A stretch of DNA of 64,000 nt, from assembly GCF_014639255.1 (NCBI RefSeq), contig NZ_BMFV01000009.1, positions 54,455 to 118,454 of the forward strand, given 5' to 3'. The stretch comes from Pullulanibacillus pueri. Its GTDB lineage: Bacteria; Bacillota; Bacilli; Bacillales; Sporolactobacillaceae. The position numbers were made by a program, and so were the translations under genes. Of this stretch, positions 28,646 to 37,872 are shown piece after piece. A model generated the notes under the pieces. It ran no database searches. It saw nothing but the letters and a program-made list of their open reading frames with translations, and was not told the DNA's origin. How positions within the stretch are numbered: position 1 is the stretch's first letter; every line of letters starts with the position of its first letter.

Positions 28646-29899
28646 ATGAGTCGTAAAGGGCGATTGATGGGCCTGATAATGGTGTTGATTTTAAGTATTG
28701 GCTCTGTATTAGTGGGGTGTAGTTCAGATAAAGATACAAGTAGCAAGAGTGGGAAATCCAAGTCTGGAGTACCAACAGGACAAACGATTACACTTTGGGT
28801 TTGGAAAGGTGAACCTTGGCTCGGTACTGTAAAAACGATTGCACAAAAGTGGGCAAAAGAGCATAACGATACTGTGAAGATTGTTGACCAAAGTAAGCAA
28901 CCCAATGGTTTTCAGTTCTATGCAACGGCAGCTCGAACAGGAAAAGGACCGGATGTTGTTCTTGGGATTCCTCATGATAATCTAGGTCTCTTCCATCAAG
29001 AAGGGCTTATTTCAGAGGTTCCAAGTGATATCGATTTGAATGCTTACAATGATTCAGTACAAAGAGCTGTGCTAGTTGACGGCAAGCCTTATGCTGTTCC
29101 GACTACTGTTGAGACCACTGCCATTGTTTATAACAAGAAGCTTGTAAAAGAAGCACCAAAGACATGGGATGAATTTAAAGCAGCGGCTGACAAAAATGGG
29201 TTTATGTATGATCAAGCCAACCTATTTAATAATTATACATTTATTGGTGGGCTTGGTGGCTATGTATTCAAAGATAACAATGGAACGTATGATCCAAAAG
29301 ATATAGGTTTGGGAAATGAAGGGGCTATTAAAGCTTATCAGTTAATGTACGATATGGATAATACTTATCACTGGATGACGCCTAGCGTCGATGATAATGT
29401 TGCAAAATCAAAATTCACTTCGGGAGCCATTGGAATGTATGCGACAGGTCCGTGGGCTATTGCCGATCTAGATAAATCAAAGGTTGATTATAGTTTTGCG
29501 CCATTTCCAACACTCTCTAATGGCAAGGCAGCAACACCATTTGAGACCGTTCAAACAACGATTGTAAATGCAAGAAGTAAACACCAAGAGGCAGCATGGA
29601 GTTTAGTACAAGCTTTAAATACTAAGGAAGCTCAAATGAAGTACTACTCAGAGGATAAACAAATCCCAGCATTAAAAGAGGCTCAAGAGGATTCCACTGT
29701 ACAAAGTAACGAAAATATAAAACCTTTTATCGAGCAATTAAAGACAGCTGTTCCACAGCCTAATATCCCTGAGATGCAAGCAGCCTATAGTGCGATGTCA
29801 GTCATGAAAAATATCATTTCAGGTAAGGTAACACCGGAAAAAGGTGCGAAAAGTTTTGTGGACAATATTAAAAAGGGCATTAAAGTCCAAAATCAATAA
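28646..29899 (+). CDS. mdxE: Maltodextrin-binding lipoprotein (MdxE-like)
   Basis: 417 residues. The lipoprotein signal is MSRKGRLMGLIMVLILSIGS then VLVGC, with Cys at about residue 25. Maltose-binding-protein family features include TLWVWKGEP, a substrate-loop region KPYAVPTTVETTAIVYNK, TWDEFK, and FTSGAIGMYATGPWAIADL. It presents maltodextrins to the two permeases encoded downstream. A stable hairpin separates it from the first permease gene, as in other binding-protein genes that need excess expression. The RBS AGAGGAGAGGG precedes the ATG. Confidence 0.87.
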   Translation: MSRKGRLMGLIMVLILSIGSVLVGCSSDKDTSSKSGKSKSGVPTGQTITLWVWKGEPWLGTVKTIAQKWAKEHNDTVKIVDQSKQPNGFQFYATAARTGKGPDVVLGIPHDNLGLFHQEGLISEVPSDIDLNAYNDSVQRAVLVDGKPYAVPTTVETTAIVYNKKLVKEAPKTWDEFKAAADKNGFMYDQANLFNNYTFIGGLGGYVFKDNNGTYDPKDIGLGNEGAIKAYQLMYDMDNTYHWMTPSVDDNVAKSKFTSGAIGMYATGPWAIADLDKSKVDYSFAPFPTLSNGKAATPFETVQTTIVNARSKHQEAAWSLVQALNTKEAQMKYYSEDKQIPALKEAQEDSTVQSNENIKPFIEQLKTAVPQPNIPEMQAAYSAMSVMKNIISGKVTPEKGAKSFVDNIKKGIKVQNQ

Positions 29900-29932
29900 A
29901 TGAGGTTGACTTAGACTTGTTCCCGGTTTTAA

Positions 29933-29975
29933 GCAGAAATTCCTCTTCCCAATCCAAAAGGAGAGGAATTTCTGC
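29933..29975 (+). terminator. Stable hairpin between binding-protein and permease genes
   Basis: GCAGAAATTCCTCT (29933-29946) and AGAGGAATTTCTGC (29962-29975) form a perfect 14-bp stem. No U tract follows (ATTATAG), so 3'-end protection of the upstream mRNA or partial termination is more likely than full termination. Confidence 0.65.
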
Positions 29976-30015
29976 ATTATAGAATGAGTGAAGGATTGAA
30001 AGGGAGGTCATTAGG

Positions 30016-30978
30016 ATGTCGTTACAGTTTGCGAGTAAAAGGAAAAAGACATTAAAGAAGCCTAAGGCCAAAACACAATGGTCTGCCTATGGATACTTGG
30101 CTCCAGCCATCGTAACCATTTCTCTATTAAGTATTGCCCCGATTATCTATACCATTTATATCGCCTTTACAAATTTTAATGCGAATCATTTTTTAGACTA
30201 CCAATTCGTAGGATTTGATAATTTTATAAAATTATTTACGCCTGGAAGTCCTCTAGCGAGCGTCTTTCTTCCAACTTTATTATGGACCTTTCTCTATGCC
30301 ATTCTCGCGACCTTTATTAACTATGGTGCTGGTTTATTCCTAGCGGTTGTTTTGAATAATAAAGGCATGAAGGAATCTGCCATTTATCGGACTTTACTCA
30401 TCATTCCTTGGGCAGTCCCTGGATTAATCAGTATGTTAATATGGAAAGGTTTATTAAATACGAGCTTTGGACAAATCAATGGTTTATTGCATTCCCTTTT
30501 TGGGATGGATCCGATTCCATGGTTAGATAGTCCGATGTGGGCTCATGTCTCTATCCTTTTAGTCAGTTTATGGGCGGGCTTCCCCTATATGATGAGTGTT
30601 TGCTTGGGGGCCTTACAATCTGTTCCAACAGAGCAATATGAAGCCGCAAGTATTGATGGAGCAACATGGTTTCAGAAGTTTAGAAGTATTACGATGGCTT
30701 CCGTTTGGAAAATTAGTCTACCTCTTCTGATTCCGACCTTTGCATTTAATTTTAATAATTTTAATGCTGTGTATCTATTAACTGGTGGTGATCCGGCGAG
30801 AACGGACAACCAATTTGCCGGAAGTACAGATATTCTTGCATCAGCGGCTTATAAAATGACATTACAATTTAACCGCTACGATTGGGCAGCTGCCATTTCT
30901 ATTTTTCTATTTGCACTAGTTGCTATCTTGAGCTTAATTAACATGAAATTCACGCGTGCTTTTGAGGAGGTTGATTAA
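30016..30978 (+). CDS. mdxF: Maltodextrin ABC importer permease 1 (MdxF-like)
   Basis: 320 residues with six main membrane helices (first at about 28-50). It carries the MalF-type EAA loop EAASIDGATWFQKFRSITMAS and the segment FNNFNAVYLLTGGDP, characteristic of MalF/MdxF. It forms the channel with the next gene product. AGGGAGG precedes the ATG, which lies 40 bases beyond the hairpin. No ATPase gene is present, consistent with use of a shared MsmX-type ATPase in Bacillales. Confidence 0.9.
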   Translation: MSLQFASKRKKTLKKPKAKTQWSAYGYLAPAIVTISLLSIAPIIYTIYIAFTNFNANHFLDYQFVGFDNFIKLFTPGSPLASVFLPTLLWTFLYAILATFINYGAGLFLAVVLNNKGMKESAIYRTLLIIPWAVPGLISMLIWKGLLNTSFGQINGLLHSLFGMDPIPWLDSPMWAHVSILLVSLWAGFPYMMSVCLGALQSVPTEQYEAASIDGATWFQKFRSITMASVWKISLPLLIPTFAFNFNNFNAVYLLTGGDPARTDNQFAGSTDILASAAYKMTLQFNRYDWAAAISIFLFALVAILSLINMKFTRAFEEVD

Positions 30979-30979
30979 T

Positions 30980-31861
30980 GTGGAAACTTCGACATCGAAT
31001 CGGAATAATGCTCTGAGAAAGAGAAGAAAGAGTGTACGACCAGGGGAAAAAATGGTGTTGTGGGTATCCCGTGTCTTCATTTGGTGCGTTATTATCGTAA
31101 CATTAATCCCTCTTTGGTTTGTTGTGATCGCGGCATTAAATCCTACGAATTCTTATTTCTCAACTTCGTTTTGGCCAACGAATGTTTCATTTGCAAATTT
31201 CCATAAATTATTTACGGAAACGACATTCTTAACAGGGTTGCGTGTGAGTGCAATGGTTTCAGTTTGTGTGGCAATAGGTCAGGTATTATTAACCGCGACA
31301 GGGGCTTTTGCCTTTTCAAAATTACGTTTTTGGGGTCGTAAATATGGATTAATGACCTTGCTCATTATTCAAATGTTTCCTAACTTTTTAGCCATCGCGG
31401 CAATCTATGCTGCGTTATCAAAGCTAGGCTTGGTCGACCAAATTTGGGCGTATATTATAGTCCTTTTAGGGGGAAGCGCCTATCAAATGTGGTTAATGAA
31501 AGGGTATTTTGATTCCATTCCGAAAGAATTAGACGAAGCTGCTTTAATAGATGGTGCTTCATCATGGCAACGGTTTTGGAAAATTATCTTACCACTTTCT
31601 GTCCCAATGCTCACGGTCATTATCTTTTTCCAGTTGATTTCAAGTTTTGATGAATACATTCTGGCGGGGACCATCCTTCAATCACCAGAAAAGGCTAACC
31701 TTGGTGTTGTGATGTATGGCTTAATTAGCGATAATCAGGGTCAAGAATGGGGAGTATTTGCAGCAGCAGCTCTTCTTACAGCAACGCCTTTGGCTATTGT
31801 GTTTGGATTGTTACAGAAATGGATATCAACAGGTCTAACTGCTGGGGCAACAAAGGGCTAA
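30980..31861 (+). CDS. mdxG: Maltodextrin ABC importer permease 2 (MdxG-like)
   Basis: 293 residues from a GTG start at 30980, placed 9 bases after GAGGAGG. An in-frame ATG at 30956 lies inside mdxF and precedes the RBS. It has six helices with EAA loop EAALIDGASSWQRFWKIILPLSVPM. The region QLISSFDEYILAGTIL and the end LQKWISTGLTAGATKG are typical of MalG/MdxG. It completes the importer unit. The next 306 bases lead to the regulator gene without a clear terminator. Confidence 0.9.
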   Translation: METSTSNRNNALRKRRKSVRPGEKMVLWVSRVFIWCVIIVTLIPLWFVVIAALNPTNSYFSTSFWPTNVSFANFHKLFTETTFLTGLRVSAMVSVCVAIGQVLLTATGAFAFSKLRFWGRKYGLMTLLIIQMFPNFLAIAAIYAALSKLGLVDQIWAYIIVLLGGSAYQMWLMKGYFDSIPKELDEAALIDGASSWQRFWKIILPLSVPMLTVIIFFQLISSFDEYILAGTILQSPEKANLGVVMYGLISDNQGQEWGVFAAAALLTATPLAIVFGLLQKWISTGLTAGATKG

Positions 31862-32167
31862 GAGAGCATTTTTATTCGCTATACAATTCTAATTAAAAAT
31901 ATGCTAGATTATTGATAGAGGTTGTACAAAAAGATACCCAATGTGAATGTTGCAAATAGGCTATGCATTTGTCACCTTTAATGAACATGCACTTATAAGG
32001 GATCTCTCTTATTTGGTTTATGGTGCTCTTGTCGGCATTATCACGATATAAAATTTTCTTAAATGACCTTTTTTGGGGGTCAGTTGTCTATACTAAAGGG
32101 TAGAACGATTAGCCAAATGCGCCATAAGAGAGCAGAAAAAGATAAAGAGTGTAGAAGGTGAAGTAAC
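31862..32167. other. Intergenic region before the LacI regulator
   Basis: 306 bases. The only structure noticed is TGACC/GGTCA around TTTTTTGGG (about 32063-32081), which may be a weak terminator of the importer operon. The RBS of the regulator (GAAGGTGAAG) is at the right end. No operator-like palindrome is obvious here. Confidence 0.35.
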
Positions 32168-33205
32168 ATGGCAATTACAATTAAGGATGTGGCCAAACAA
32201 GCAGGCGTTGCGCCTTCAACGGTTTCCCGGGTCATTTCGGATAGTCCAAGAATAAGTATGAAAACCAAGCGGAAAGTTCGAAAAGTTATGGAAGAGTTGG
32301 GATTTCATATTAATCATAATGCAAGGAACTTAGTGCAACAAAAGACGAGGAATATTGGAATCGTGATGAAGAACTCTTCAAGTGAATCATTGCATGATCC
32401 CTTCTTTCCAGAGGTTTTAAGAGGGATTAGTGCATGGTGCAATAAAGAGGATTTTAGTATTAGCCTGACGACAGGTGAAACCGAGGAAACCATTTTTAAG
32501 GACGTTGTTAAAATGGTTCAAGGGAAACAGGTTGATGGAATCATTGTTTTGTATTCTAAAAAGGACGATAAGGTGGTGCCTTATCTCAGTAAAAGTGGCA
32601 TTCCCTTCGTTGTGATTGGAAGGCCTTTTGACACAGGTTACGAAATGATGTATGTGGATAATGATAATGTACTTGCTGCGAAAAGTGCCACAGAATATTT
32701 AATAAAACTAGGTCATAAAAATATTGGTTATATAGGTGGAGAGTTGGACTTTGAGGTTGCTAAGTTCCGACTACAAGGCTTTAAGGAAGCGATGCTTCTT
32801 CATCATCTCAGCATATCAGAAAGCAAAATTAAGAATCCTGAAATGTCACGAATGGATGAGGCAGTAAAAGAACTTATGGATTCAGATTCGCCGCCTACAG
32901 CATTATTGGTTATCGATGATTTGAGCGCGCTCAGTGTCCTCAGTGTTTTAAAGGAAAGAAATATCAAGGTTCCTGAAGAAGTAAGTATTGTGAGCTTTAA
33001 TAATACTATTATTTCGAAGATTACAAGCCCTGCTTTAACCTCAGTGGATACGCAAATCTTTCAATTAGGCTTTGAGTCAGCAAGATGTTTGATAGAAGAA
33101 ATCAATGAACCGTCTCAGATTAAGAAAAGTGTTATTATACCCACCATATTTGTAGAAAGAGAATCGACTAAGCCTATTTATATTGAGAAGGGTGCTGAGG
33201 ATTAA
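32168..33205 (+). CDS. LacI family regulator of maltodextrin genes (MalR/MdxR-like)
   Basis: 345 residues. The N-terminal LacI helix-turn-helix and hinge (TIKDVAKQAGVAPSTVSRVI, ARNLVQQKT) are followed by a periplasmic-binding-like sensor domain from about residue 60 (NIGIVMKNSS, DDKVVPYLSKSGIPFVVIGRPFD, ALLVIDDLSALSVLSVL, VSIVSFNNT, ESTKP). Its place between the importer and the alpha-glucosidase, and the related palindromes at 28447 and 33223, make it the likely repressor of this locus, responding to maltose or maltodextrin. Confidence 0.88.
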   Translation: MAITIKDVAKQAGVAPSTVSRVISDSPRISMKTKRKVRKVMEELGFHINHNARNLVQQKTRNIGIVMKNSSSESLHDPFFPEVLRGISAWCNKEDFSISLTTGETEETIFKDVVKMVQGKQVDGIIVLYSKKDDKVVPYLSKSGIPFVVIGRPFDTGYEMMYVDNDNVLAAKSATEYLIKLGHKNIGYIGGELDFEVAKFRLQGFKEAMLLHHLSISESKIKNPEMSRMDEAVKELMDSDSPPTALLVIDDLSALSVLSVLKERNIKVPEEVSIVSFNNTIISKITSPALTSVDTQIFQLGFESARCLIEEINEPSQIKKSVIIPTIFVERESTKPIYIEKGAED

Positions 33206-33222
33206 TTTTTTTGAACATTAAT

Positions 33223-33234
33223 GCAAACGATTGC
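33223..33234 (+). promoter_or_regulatory. LacI/MalR-type operator upstream of the alpha-glucosidase gene
   Basis: GCAAACGATTGC is a near-perfect palindrome differing at one base from GCAAACGTTTGC at 28447. It lies 231 bases before the alpha-glucosidase start, suggesting that gene has its own regulated promoter. Confidence 0.55.
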
Positions 33235-33464
33235 CCTTTGCTGGAAGTTTAACTTTCTATCTGCATTCGGCATGATAGGTGATATGAAAATCGGATAAAG
33301 CAATGGAGTATTGAATCTAGAAAAAGTAAAAGTAAATTCTCTCGTGACTTAACTCCTTATGGAGAGATCTTACGAATAGAGAATCCTTAAATGTGAATCT
33401 TTCGTGCGGCCAAAAAGAGTTGGAGCACAATGCCTTTTCACTTTTACAACAAGGAGGAGACATA

Positions 33465-35129
33465 ATGCAGCAAGCATGGTGGAAGGAAGCGGTCGCTTAT
33501 CAAATCTATCCCCGCAGTTTCATGGATTCGAACGGAGATGGGATTGGTGATCTCCAAGGCATCATTTCTAAGTTGGACTATTTAAAAACACTAGGTATAG
33601 ATGTGATTTGGATTTGTCCGATTTACAGTTCTCCAAATGACGATAACGGTTATGATATCAGTGATTACAAAGGGATTATGGATGAATTTGGTACGATGGT
33701 TGATTTTGATCAACTTTTATCTGAAGTCCATAATCGGGGCATGAAACTGATCATGGATTTGGTGATCAACCATACGTCTGATGAACATCCATGGTTTATC
33801 GAATCACGCTCGTCTAAAGATAATTCCTATCGAGACTACTATATCTGGCAACCGGGGCAAAAGGAGAAAGAGCCTAATAACTGGGAGTCAATTTTTGGTG
33901 GATCCGCATGGGAATATGATGAAAAGACAAAGGAATACTTTATGCATGTCTTTTCCAGAAAACAACCTGACTTGAATTGGGAGAATCCCAATGTTCGTCA
34001 TGCTTTATACGACATGGTCAACTGGTGGTTAGATAAGGGAATTGATGGCTTCCGCATTGATGCGATTTCTCACATTAAAAAGGTACCCGGATTTCCTGAT
34101 TTGCCTAACCCTAATAATAAAAAATATGTTCCTTCGTTTGCAGGACATATGAACCGTGACGGAATTCAGGTGTTTTTAGAGGAGCTCAAGAGGGAAACCT
34201 TTGATCACTATGATATTATGACTGTCGGTGAGGCCAACGGCGTTTCGGTAGAGGAAGCTGACCAATGGGTAGGAGCAGCAGAAGGTAAATTCAATATGAT
34301 CTTTCAATTTGAACATTTGGATCTTTGGGGGAAAAGTGCTTCTGGGGGACTCGATATTAATGCTTTAAAGAAGACGTTAACAAAATGGCAAAAAGGGCTT
34401 GAAGGTATCGGCTGGAATGCGTTATTCTTGGAAAATCATGATCAACCGCGTTCAGTTTCCACTTGGGGCAATGATACTGACTTAAGGGAAAAGTCGGCTA
34501 AGGCCTTGGCGACTCTTTATTTTCTAATGCAAGGCACGCCTTTTATTTACCAAGGGCAGGAAATCGGAATGACGAATGTCACTTTTGACTCTATTGATGA
34601 TTATAATGATGTCGCGATTAAAAATATGTACCAAAGTGAAAGAGCTGAAGGGAAGTCACATGAAGAGATCATGGCAGTCATTTGGAAAAATGGCCGTGAT
34701 AATTCAAGAACACCAATGCAGTGGAGTGATGAACCTCATGCAGGTTTTACAACCGGAAATCCATGGCTGAAGGTGAATCCCAATTACGCTAACATTAACG
34801 TCAGGGCCGCTCTTGAAAATCCTGATTCTATTTATCACTATTATAAGAGACTCATTGAACTCCGGAAGGGAAATGAGATTTTAATCTATGGGAAGTATGA
34901 CCTTATCTTAGCAGAGGATGATAAGGTGTATGCTTATACGAGAAGTTTAGATCATGAGACAGTGTGCATTATTGTTAATCTTTTTGGAGAAGAAACGACA
35001 AGTATATTGCCTGATTTCAAAGGCAAATCACTTCAGTTATTAATCAGTAATTACGAGGTTGACCCGGGAGAGACCATTGATTCATTGACATTAAGACCCT
35101 ATGAAGCAAGAGTATATGTTATAAAATAG
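33465..35129 (+). CDS. malL: GH13 oligo-1,6-glucosidase / alpha-glucosidase
   Basis: 554 residues from the ATG at 33465 (MQQAWWKEAVAYQIYPRSF), preceded by AAGGAGGAG. The frame is open 24 codons upstream, but this is the family start. The enzyme cleaves terminal alpha-1,6 and some alpha-1,4 glucosyl bonds of short oligosaccharides. The barrel regions are DLVINHTSDEHPWF, GFRIDAISHI (nucleophile), TVGEANGVS (acid Glu) and LENHDQPR. There is no signal peptide. It acts after the importer and the GH13 gene at 26476 to release glucose. It is the last gene of the maltodextrin cluster. Confidence 0.9.
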   Translation: MQQAWWKEAVAYQIYPRSFMDSNGDGIGDLQGIISKLDYLKTLGIDVIWICPIYSSPNDDNGYDISDYKGIMDEFGTMVDFDQLLSEVHNRGMKLIMDLVINHTSDEHPWFIESRSSKDNSYRDYYIWQPGQKEKEPNNWESIFGGSAWEYDEKTKEYFMHVFSRKQPDLNWENPNVRHALYDMVNWWLDKGIDGFRIDAISHIKKVPGFPDLPNPNNKKYVPSFAGHMNRDGIQVFLEELKRETFDHYDIMTVGEANGVSVEEADQWVGAAEGKFNMIFQFEHLDLWGKSASGGLDINALKKTLTKWQKGLEGIGWNALFLENHDQPRSVSTWGNDTDLREKSAKALATLYFLMQGTPFIYQGQEIGMTNVTFDSIDDYNDVAIKNMYQSERAEGKSHEEIMAVIWKNGRDNSRTPMQWSDEPHAGFTTGNPWLKVNPNYANINVRAALENPDSIYHYYKRLIELRKGNEILIYGKYDLILAEDDKVYAYTRSLDHETVCIIVNLFGEETTSILPDFKGKSLQLLISNYEVDPGETIDSLTLRPYEARVYVIK

Positions 35130-35148
35130 AAAATAAGTATTGAAGGAT

Positions 35149-35520
35149 GAAGCTGGGACATAACGAACTAAGCCAAGTCCAAAGACGAACACTCATATTT
35201 ATAAATATGAGTAAGTGTCATGACGCAAATAAAAAGTTTAGTCAAAATACGTAGACTCAAAAAAATCGTAAGAACCACGATTTTTTCTGCGAAGATGATT
35301 CTCCTAGTCGCTTTCCTTAGTCCTGCGGGAATAGCACGAGCTGAAGATCCTCTTGGGATAACATATGTCAATCCCGAGTGAGCTAAGGCCGTGTTCAGGG
35401 AAAGCGAAGTGTTTTGACGGAGCGACCTTACGTACAAAGGGAAAAACCGAACGACTTTCAAAATCGTTCGGTTTTTCCTTTGGCTTATATACTTTTATCT
35501 CCGCCTCATCTTTTATCATA
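35149..35520. repeat. Dispersed structured intergenic repeat, copy 2 (inverted orientation)
   Basis: It occupies most of the 560-base gap between malL and the symporter gene. Read on the minus strand it follows copy 1: hairpin GGAAAAACCGAACGA/TCGTTCGGTTTTTCC (plus-strand 35440-35475), CTCCGTCAAAACACTTCGC (complement of 35399-35422), GGCCTTAGCT, then stem CTCGGGAT/ATCCCAAG (complement of 35352-35359/35371-35378), GGATCTTC, and the end word TGTCCCAGCTTC (complement of 35149-35160). The stem sequence differs from copy 1, but pairing is kept. Beyond it, 35521-35689 shows nothing firm. Confidence 0.75.
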
Positions 35521-35689
35521 ACTTTTCGAAAGACCTTATAAGGGCAGCTTTTGCTTTCACCATTACGGTACGATGACATTCTTAATATATGAAGGAGAAT
35601 GCTGGAACATCAGGCTGTGTCTAGCGAAGCGGTGAAGCATAGCCGTAGTTCTGTAATGATGTAATGGCGACTACCACTGATCCTTTTTA

Positions 35690-37204
35690 TTAAGAAGCTG
35701 TTTTGTAATCTTCTTCTGTGGTTTGGTCTCCTCCATTTTCCATCCCCATGGCTCGAAAGATGAAGGTTAGGATGACTGTTACGATAAAGTTAACGATGAC
35801 AGCAAAGATCGCCGCATATCCGGGAATGGTTGCTCCGAAAATATGTAACGGATAAGTGGAGGCCATGTTTTGAGAAAACGCCATCCATGTACCTGTTGCC
35901 ATGCCAACAAACCACCCGATAACTAGTGCCCATTTATTAAACCAGTTTGTATAAAGACCAACGATGATGGCAGGGAAGGTTTGGAGAATCCAGATCCCGC
36001 CAAGAAGTTGAAGGTTGATCGCATATGTTTTCGGAAAGAACAGGATAAAGACAAGGGCGCCAACTTTAACTATCAGTGAAATCAGTTTTGCTATTTTGGA
36101 CTCTTGTTCCGGTGTACAATTTGGATTGATGTATTCTCTATAAATATTACGCGAGAACAGGTTAGCGGATGCAATTGACATAATGGCGGCAGGGACAAGT
36201 GCACCAATAGCAATAGCGGCAAAAGCAAAGCCGTTAAACCAATCTGGTAACATTTTTAAAAATAACGCTGGAATAGCATCATTCCCTTGTACCTTAATCC
36301 CAGCAGCCAAGGCCATAAACCCAAGTAATGTGATGAAACCAAGCACGAGAGAATAGGCTGGGAGAATCGCAGCATTTTTCCTGATCGTATTGCGATGATT
36401 GGAACTGAGTACCCCTGTTAGAGAGTGAGGATACAAGAATAAAGCCAGTGCCGATCCCAAGGCTAGTGACCCATAGGCGAAAAAGCTTTTGGAATCAAGA
36501 ATGAAGGAGCCAGGTGGGTTCTTCGCGGCTAAGGCTTCTTTAGCTGCATCGAACATATGACCCAATCCACCGAGTTTTATCGGGATCACAATCATGGCGA
36601 CAATGATCGTAATATAAATCATAATATCTTTAACAATCGCAATAGAGGCAGGGGCGCGTAAACCACTCGAATAAGTATAAATAGCTAAGATAACAAAAGC
36701 AATGATGAGTGGAAGTTCACCAGAAAGACCACTATGGCCGAAGCCCATCGCACTAATAACTGCCTGCATACCGACTAATTGTAGGGCAATATAAGGCATT
36801 GTGGCAAGAATACCTGTAATCGCAACGGCTAAAGCTAAGGAACTACTATTAAAACGACCGCGGACAAAATCTGAAGCCGTTACATAGCCATGCTTGCGAG
36901 AGACTGACCAAAGACGTGGCATCACAACAAAAATAAATGGATAGATAAGAATTGTATAAGGAACAGCATAGAAACCCATAGCGCCAGACCCGTACATCAG
37001 AGCGGGAACGGCAATAAAGGTATAAGCGGTATAAAGATCGCCGCCGAGTAAGAACCAAGTGACTAACGTACCGAATTTGCGTCCACCAAGACCCCATTCA
37101 TCAAGTTGTGTTAAATCTCCGCGGCGCCAGCGAGCAGCATAAAAGCCTAAAACGGTTACGAAAACAAAGAATATTACGAAAACGATAAGCGCAGACCAGT
37201 TCAA
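35690..37204 (-). CDS. SSS family sodium:solute symporter (monocarboxylate type)
   Basis: 504 residues with about 13 membrane helices. It belongs to the solute:sodium symporter family (FYAARWRRGDL, EWGLGGRKFGTLVTWFLLGGDLYTAYTF, GSALALFLYPHSLTGVLSS, LFSRNIYREY). The upstream gene encodes a DUF3311 protein, an association known for the B. subtilis YhjB-YhjC pair and for MctP-type monocarboxylate (lactate, pyruvate) permeases. The substrate is therefore guessed as a short carboxylate. Start: ATG at 37204 with AAGGAGGGCAAGTCC upstream. Confidence 0.85.
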   Translation of the reverse strand: MNWSALIVFVIFFVFVTVLGFYAARWRRGDLTQLDEWGLGGRKFGTLVTWFLLGGDLYTAYTFIAVPALMYGSGAMGFYAVPYTILIYPFIFVVMPRLWSVSRKHGYVTASDFVRGRFNSSSLALAVAITGILATMPYIALQLVGMQAVISAMGFGHSGLSGELPLIIAFVILAIYTYSSGLRAPASIAIVKDIMIYITIIVAMIVIPIKLGGLGHMFDAAKEALAAKNPPGSFILDSKSFFAYGSLALGSALALFLYPHSLTGVLSSNHRNTIRKNAAILPAYSLVLGFITLLGFMALAAGIKVQGNDAIPALFLKMLPDWFNGFAFAAIAIGALVPAAIMSIASANLFSRNIYREYINPNCTPEQESKIAKLISLIVKVGALVFILFFPKTYAINLQLLGGIWILQTFPAIIVGLYTNWFNKWALVIGWFVGMATGTWMAFSQNMASTYPLHIFGATIPGYAAIFAVIVNFIVTVILTFIFRAMGMENGGDQTTEEDYKTAS

Positions 37205-37233
37205 GGGACTTGCCCTCCTTTTCTTAATAAGGT

Positions 37234-37446
37234 TTATTCAGTGTCCTTTACTTTGATATAGACGATGGCTGTAAAAATAGCAGTGATGATTACCATGGCG
37301 AGCTGATACCAATAAAAAAATGGAATGCCGAAGAGTCGTGGATGATCAAACGCATATAATCCCGGCCAGAGTGTTGTGATAAAAGGAATAATTAAAAGAA
37401 TGTACCAGTAGTTAAACTTCTTCTTAGTTTTATTCTTTGCTTCCAT
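37234..37446 (-). CDS. DUF3311 small membrane protein, symporter partner
   Basis: 70 residues from the ATG at 37446 (MEAKNKTKKKF), with GAGGAGG 11 bases upstream. A longer frame from 37488 precedes that RBS. It has two membrane helices: WYILLIIPFITTLWPGLYAF and the segment FYWYQLAMVIITAIFTAIVYI (shown in part: WYQLAMVIITAIFTAIVYI). It contains the DUF3311 'P.....WP.LY...P..FG.PFFYWYQ' signature. It lies 29 bases before the symporter gene in one operon and is presumably an accessory subunit. Confidence 0.83.
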   Translation of the reverse strand: MEAKNKTKKKFNYWYILLIIPFITTLWPGLYAFDHPRLFGIPFFYWYQLAMVIITAIFTAIVYIKVKDTE

Positions 37447-37872
37447 ACCAGTGTTCACCTCCTCTAATAGGTGGTCAAATTTTCTCACAATTCAACCTTC
37501 CAGTCAATAGAAAAGTATGATGATTTTGTCTATTCTCATCCATTTGAGTTGTCTGTTCTTTCCGGAAATCCATAAGGCATTTTCTAGGAGGATTTTGGTA
37601 GTGTTCAAGGTCTGAATTCTGTGTGATCCATACATGAAAAATGCTTGAACAGCAATATTAATAGAGAAAGTCGTTATGTGAAGGACTCTTTATCTACTTA
37701 TGTTTCTCCATATGAAAAGAGTAGGATAATATGGGGTGGAATCTGTCGATCAATGTTCAAGTGTTTCAGATGAAAATTAAGGGAAGGTTTGATATAGTTA
37801 AAAGATCTTTAATTTAAACACTTTGTGACGCCTGAATCTTTTAATAATTTATTCTCGGGAGAGGGGGCCACT
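37447..37872. other. Divergent intergenic region, no confident element
   Basis: 426 bases between the DUF3311 gene and the antiporter gene. It must hold promoters for both directions, but none with two good boxes is evident. No palindrome, repeat or small gene was recognised. Confidence 0.35.
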
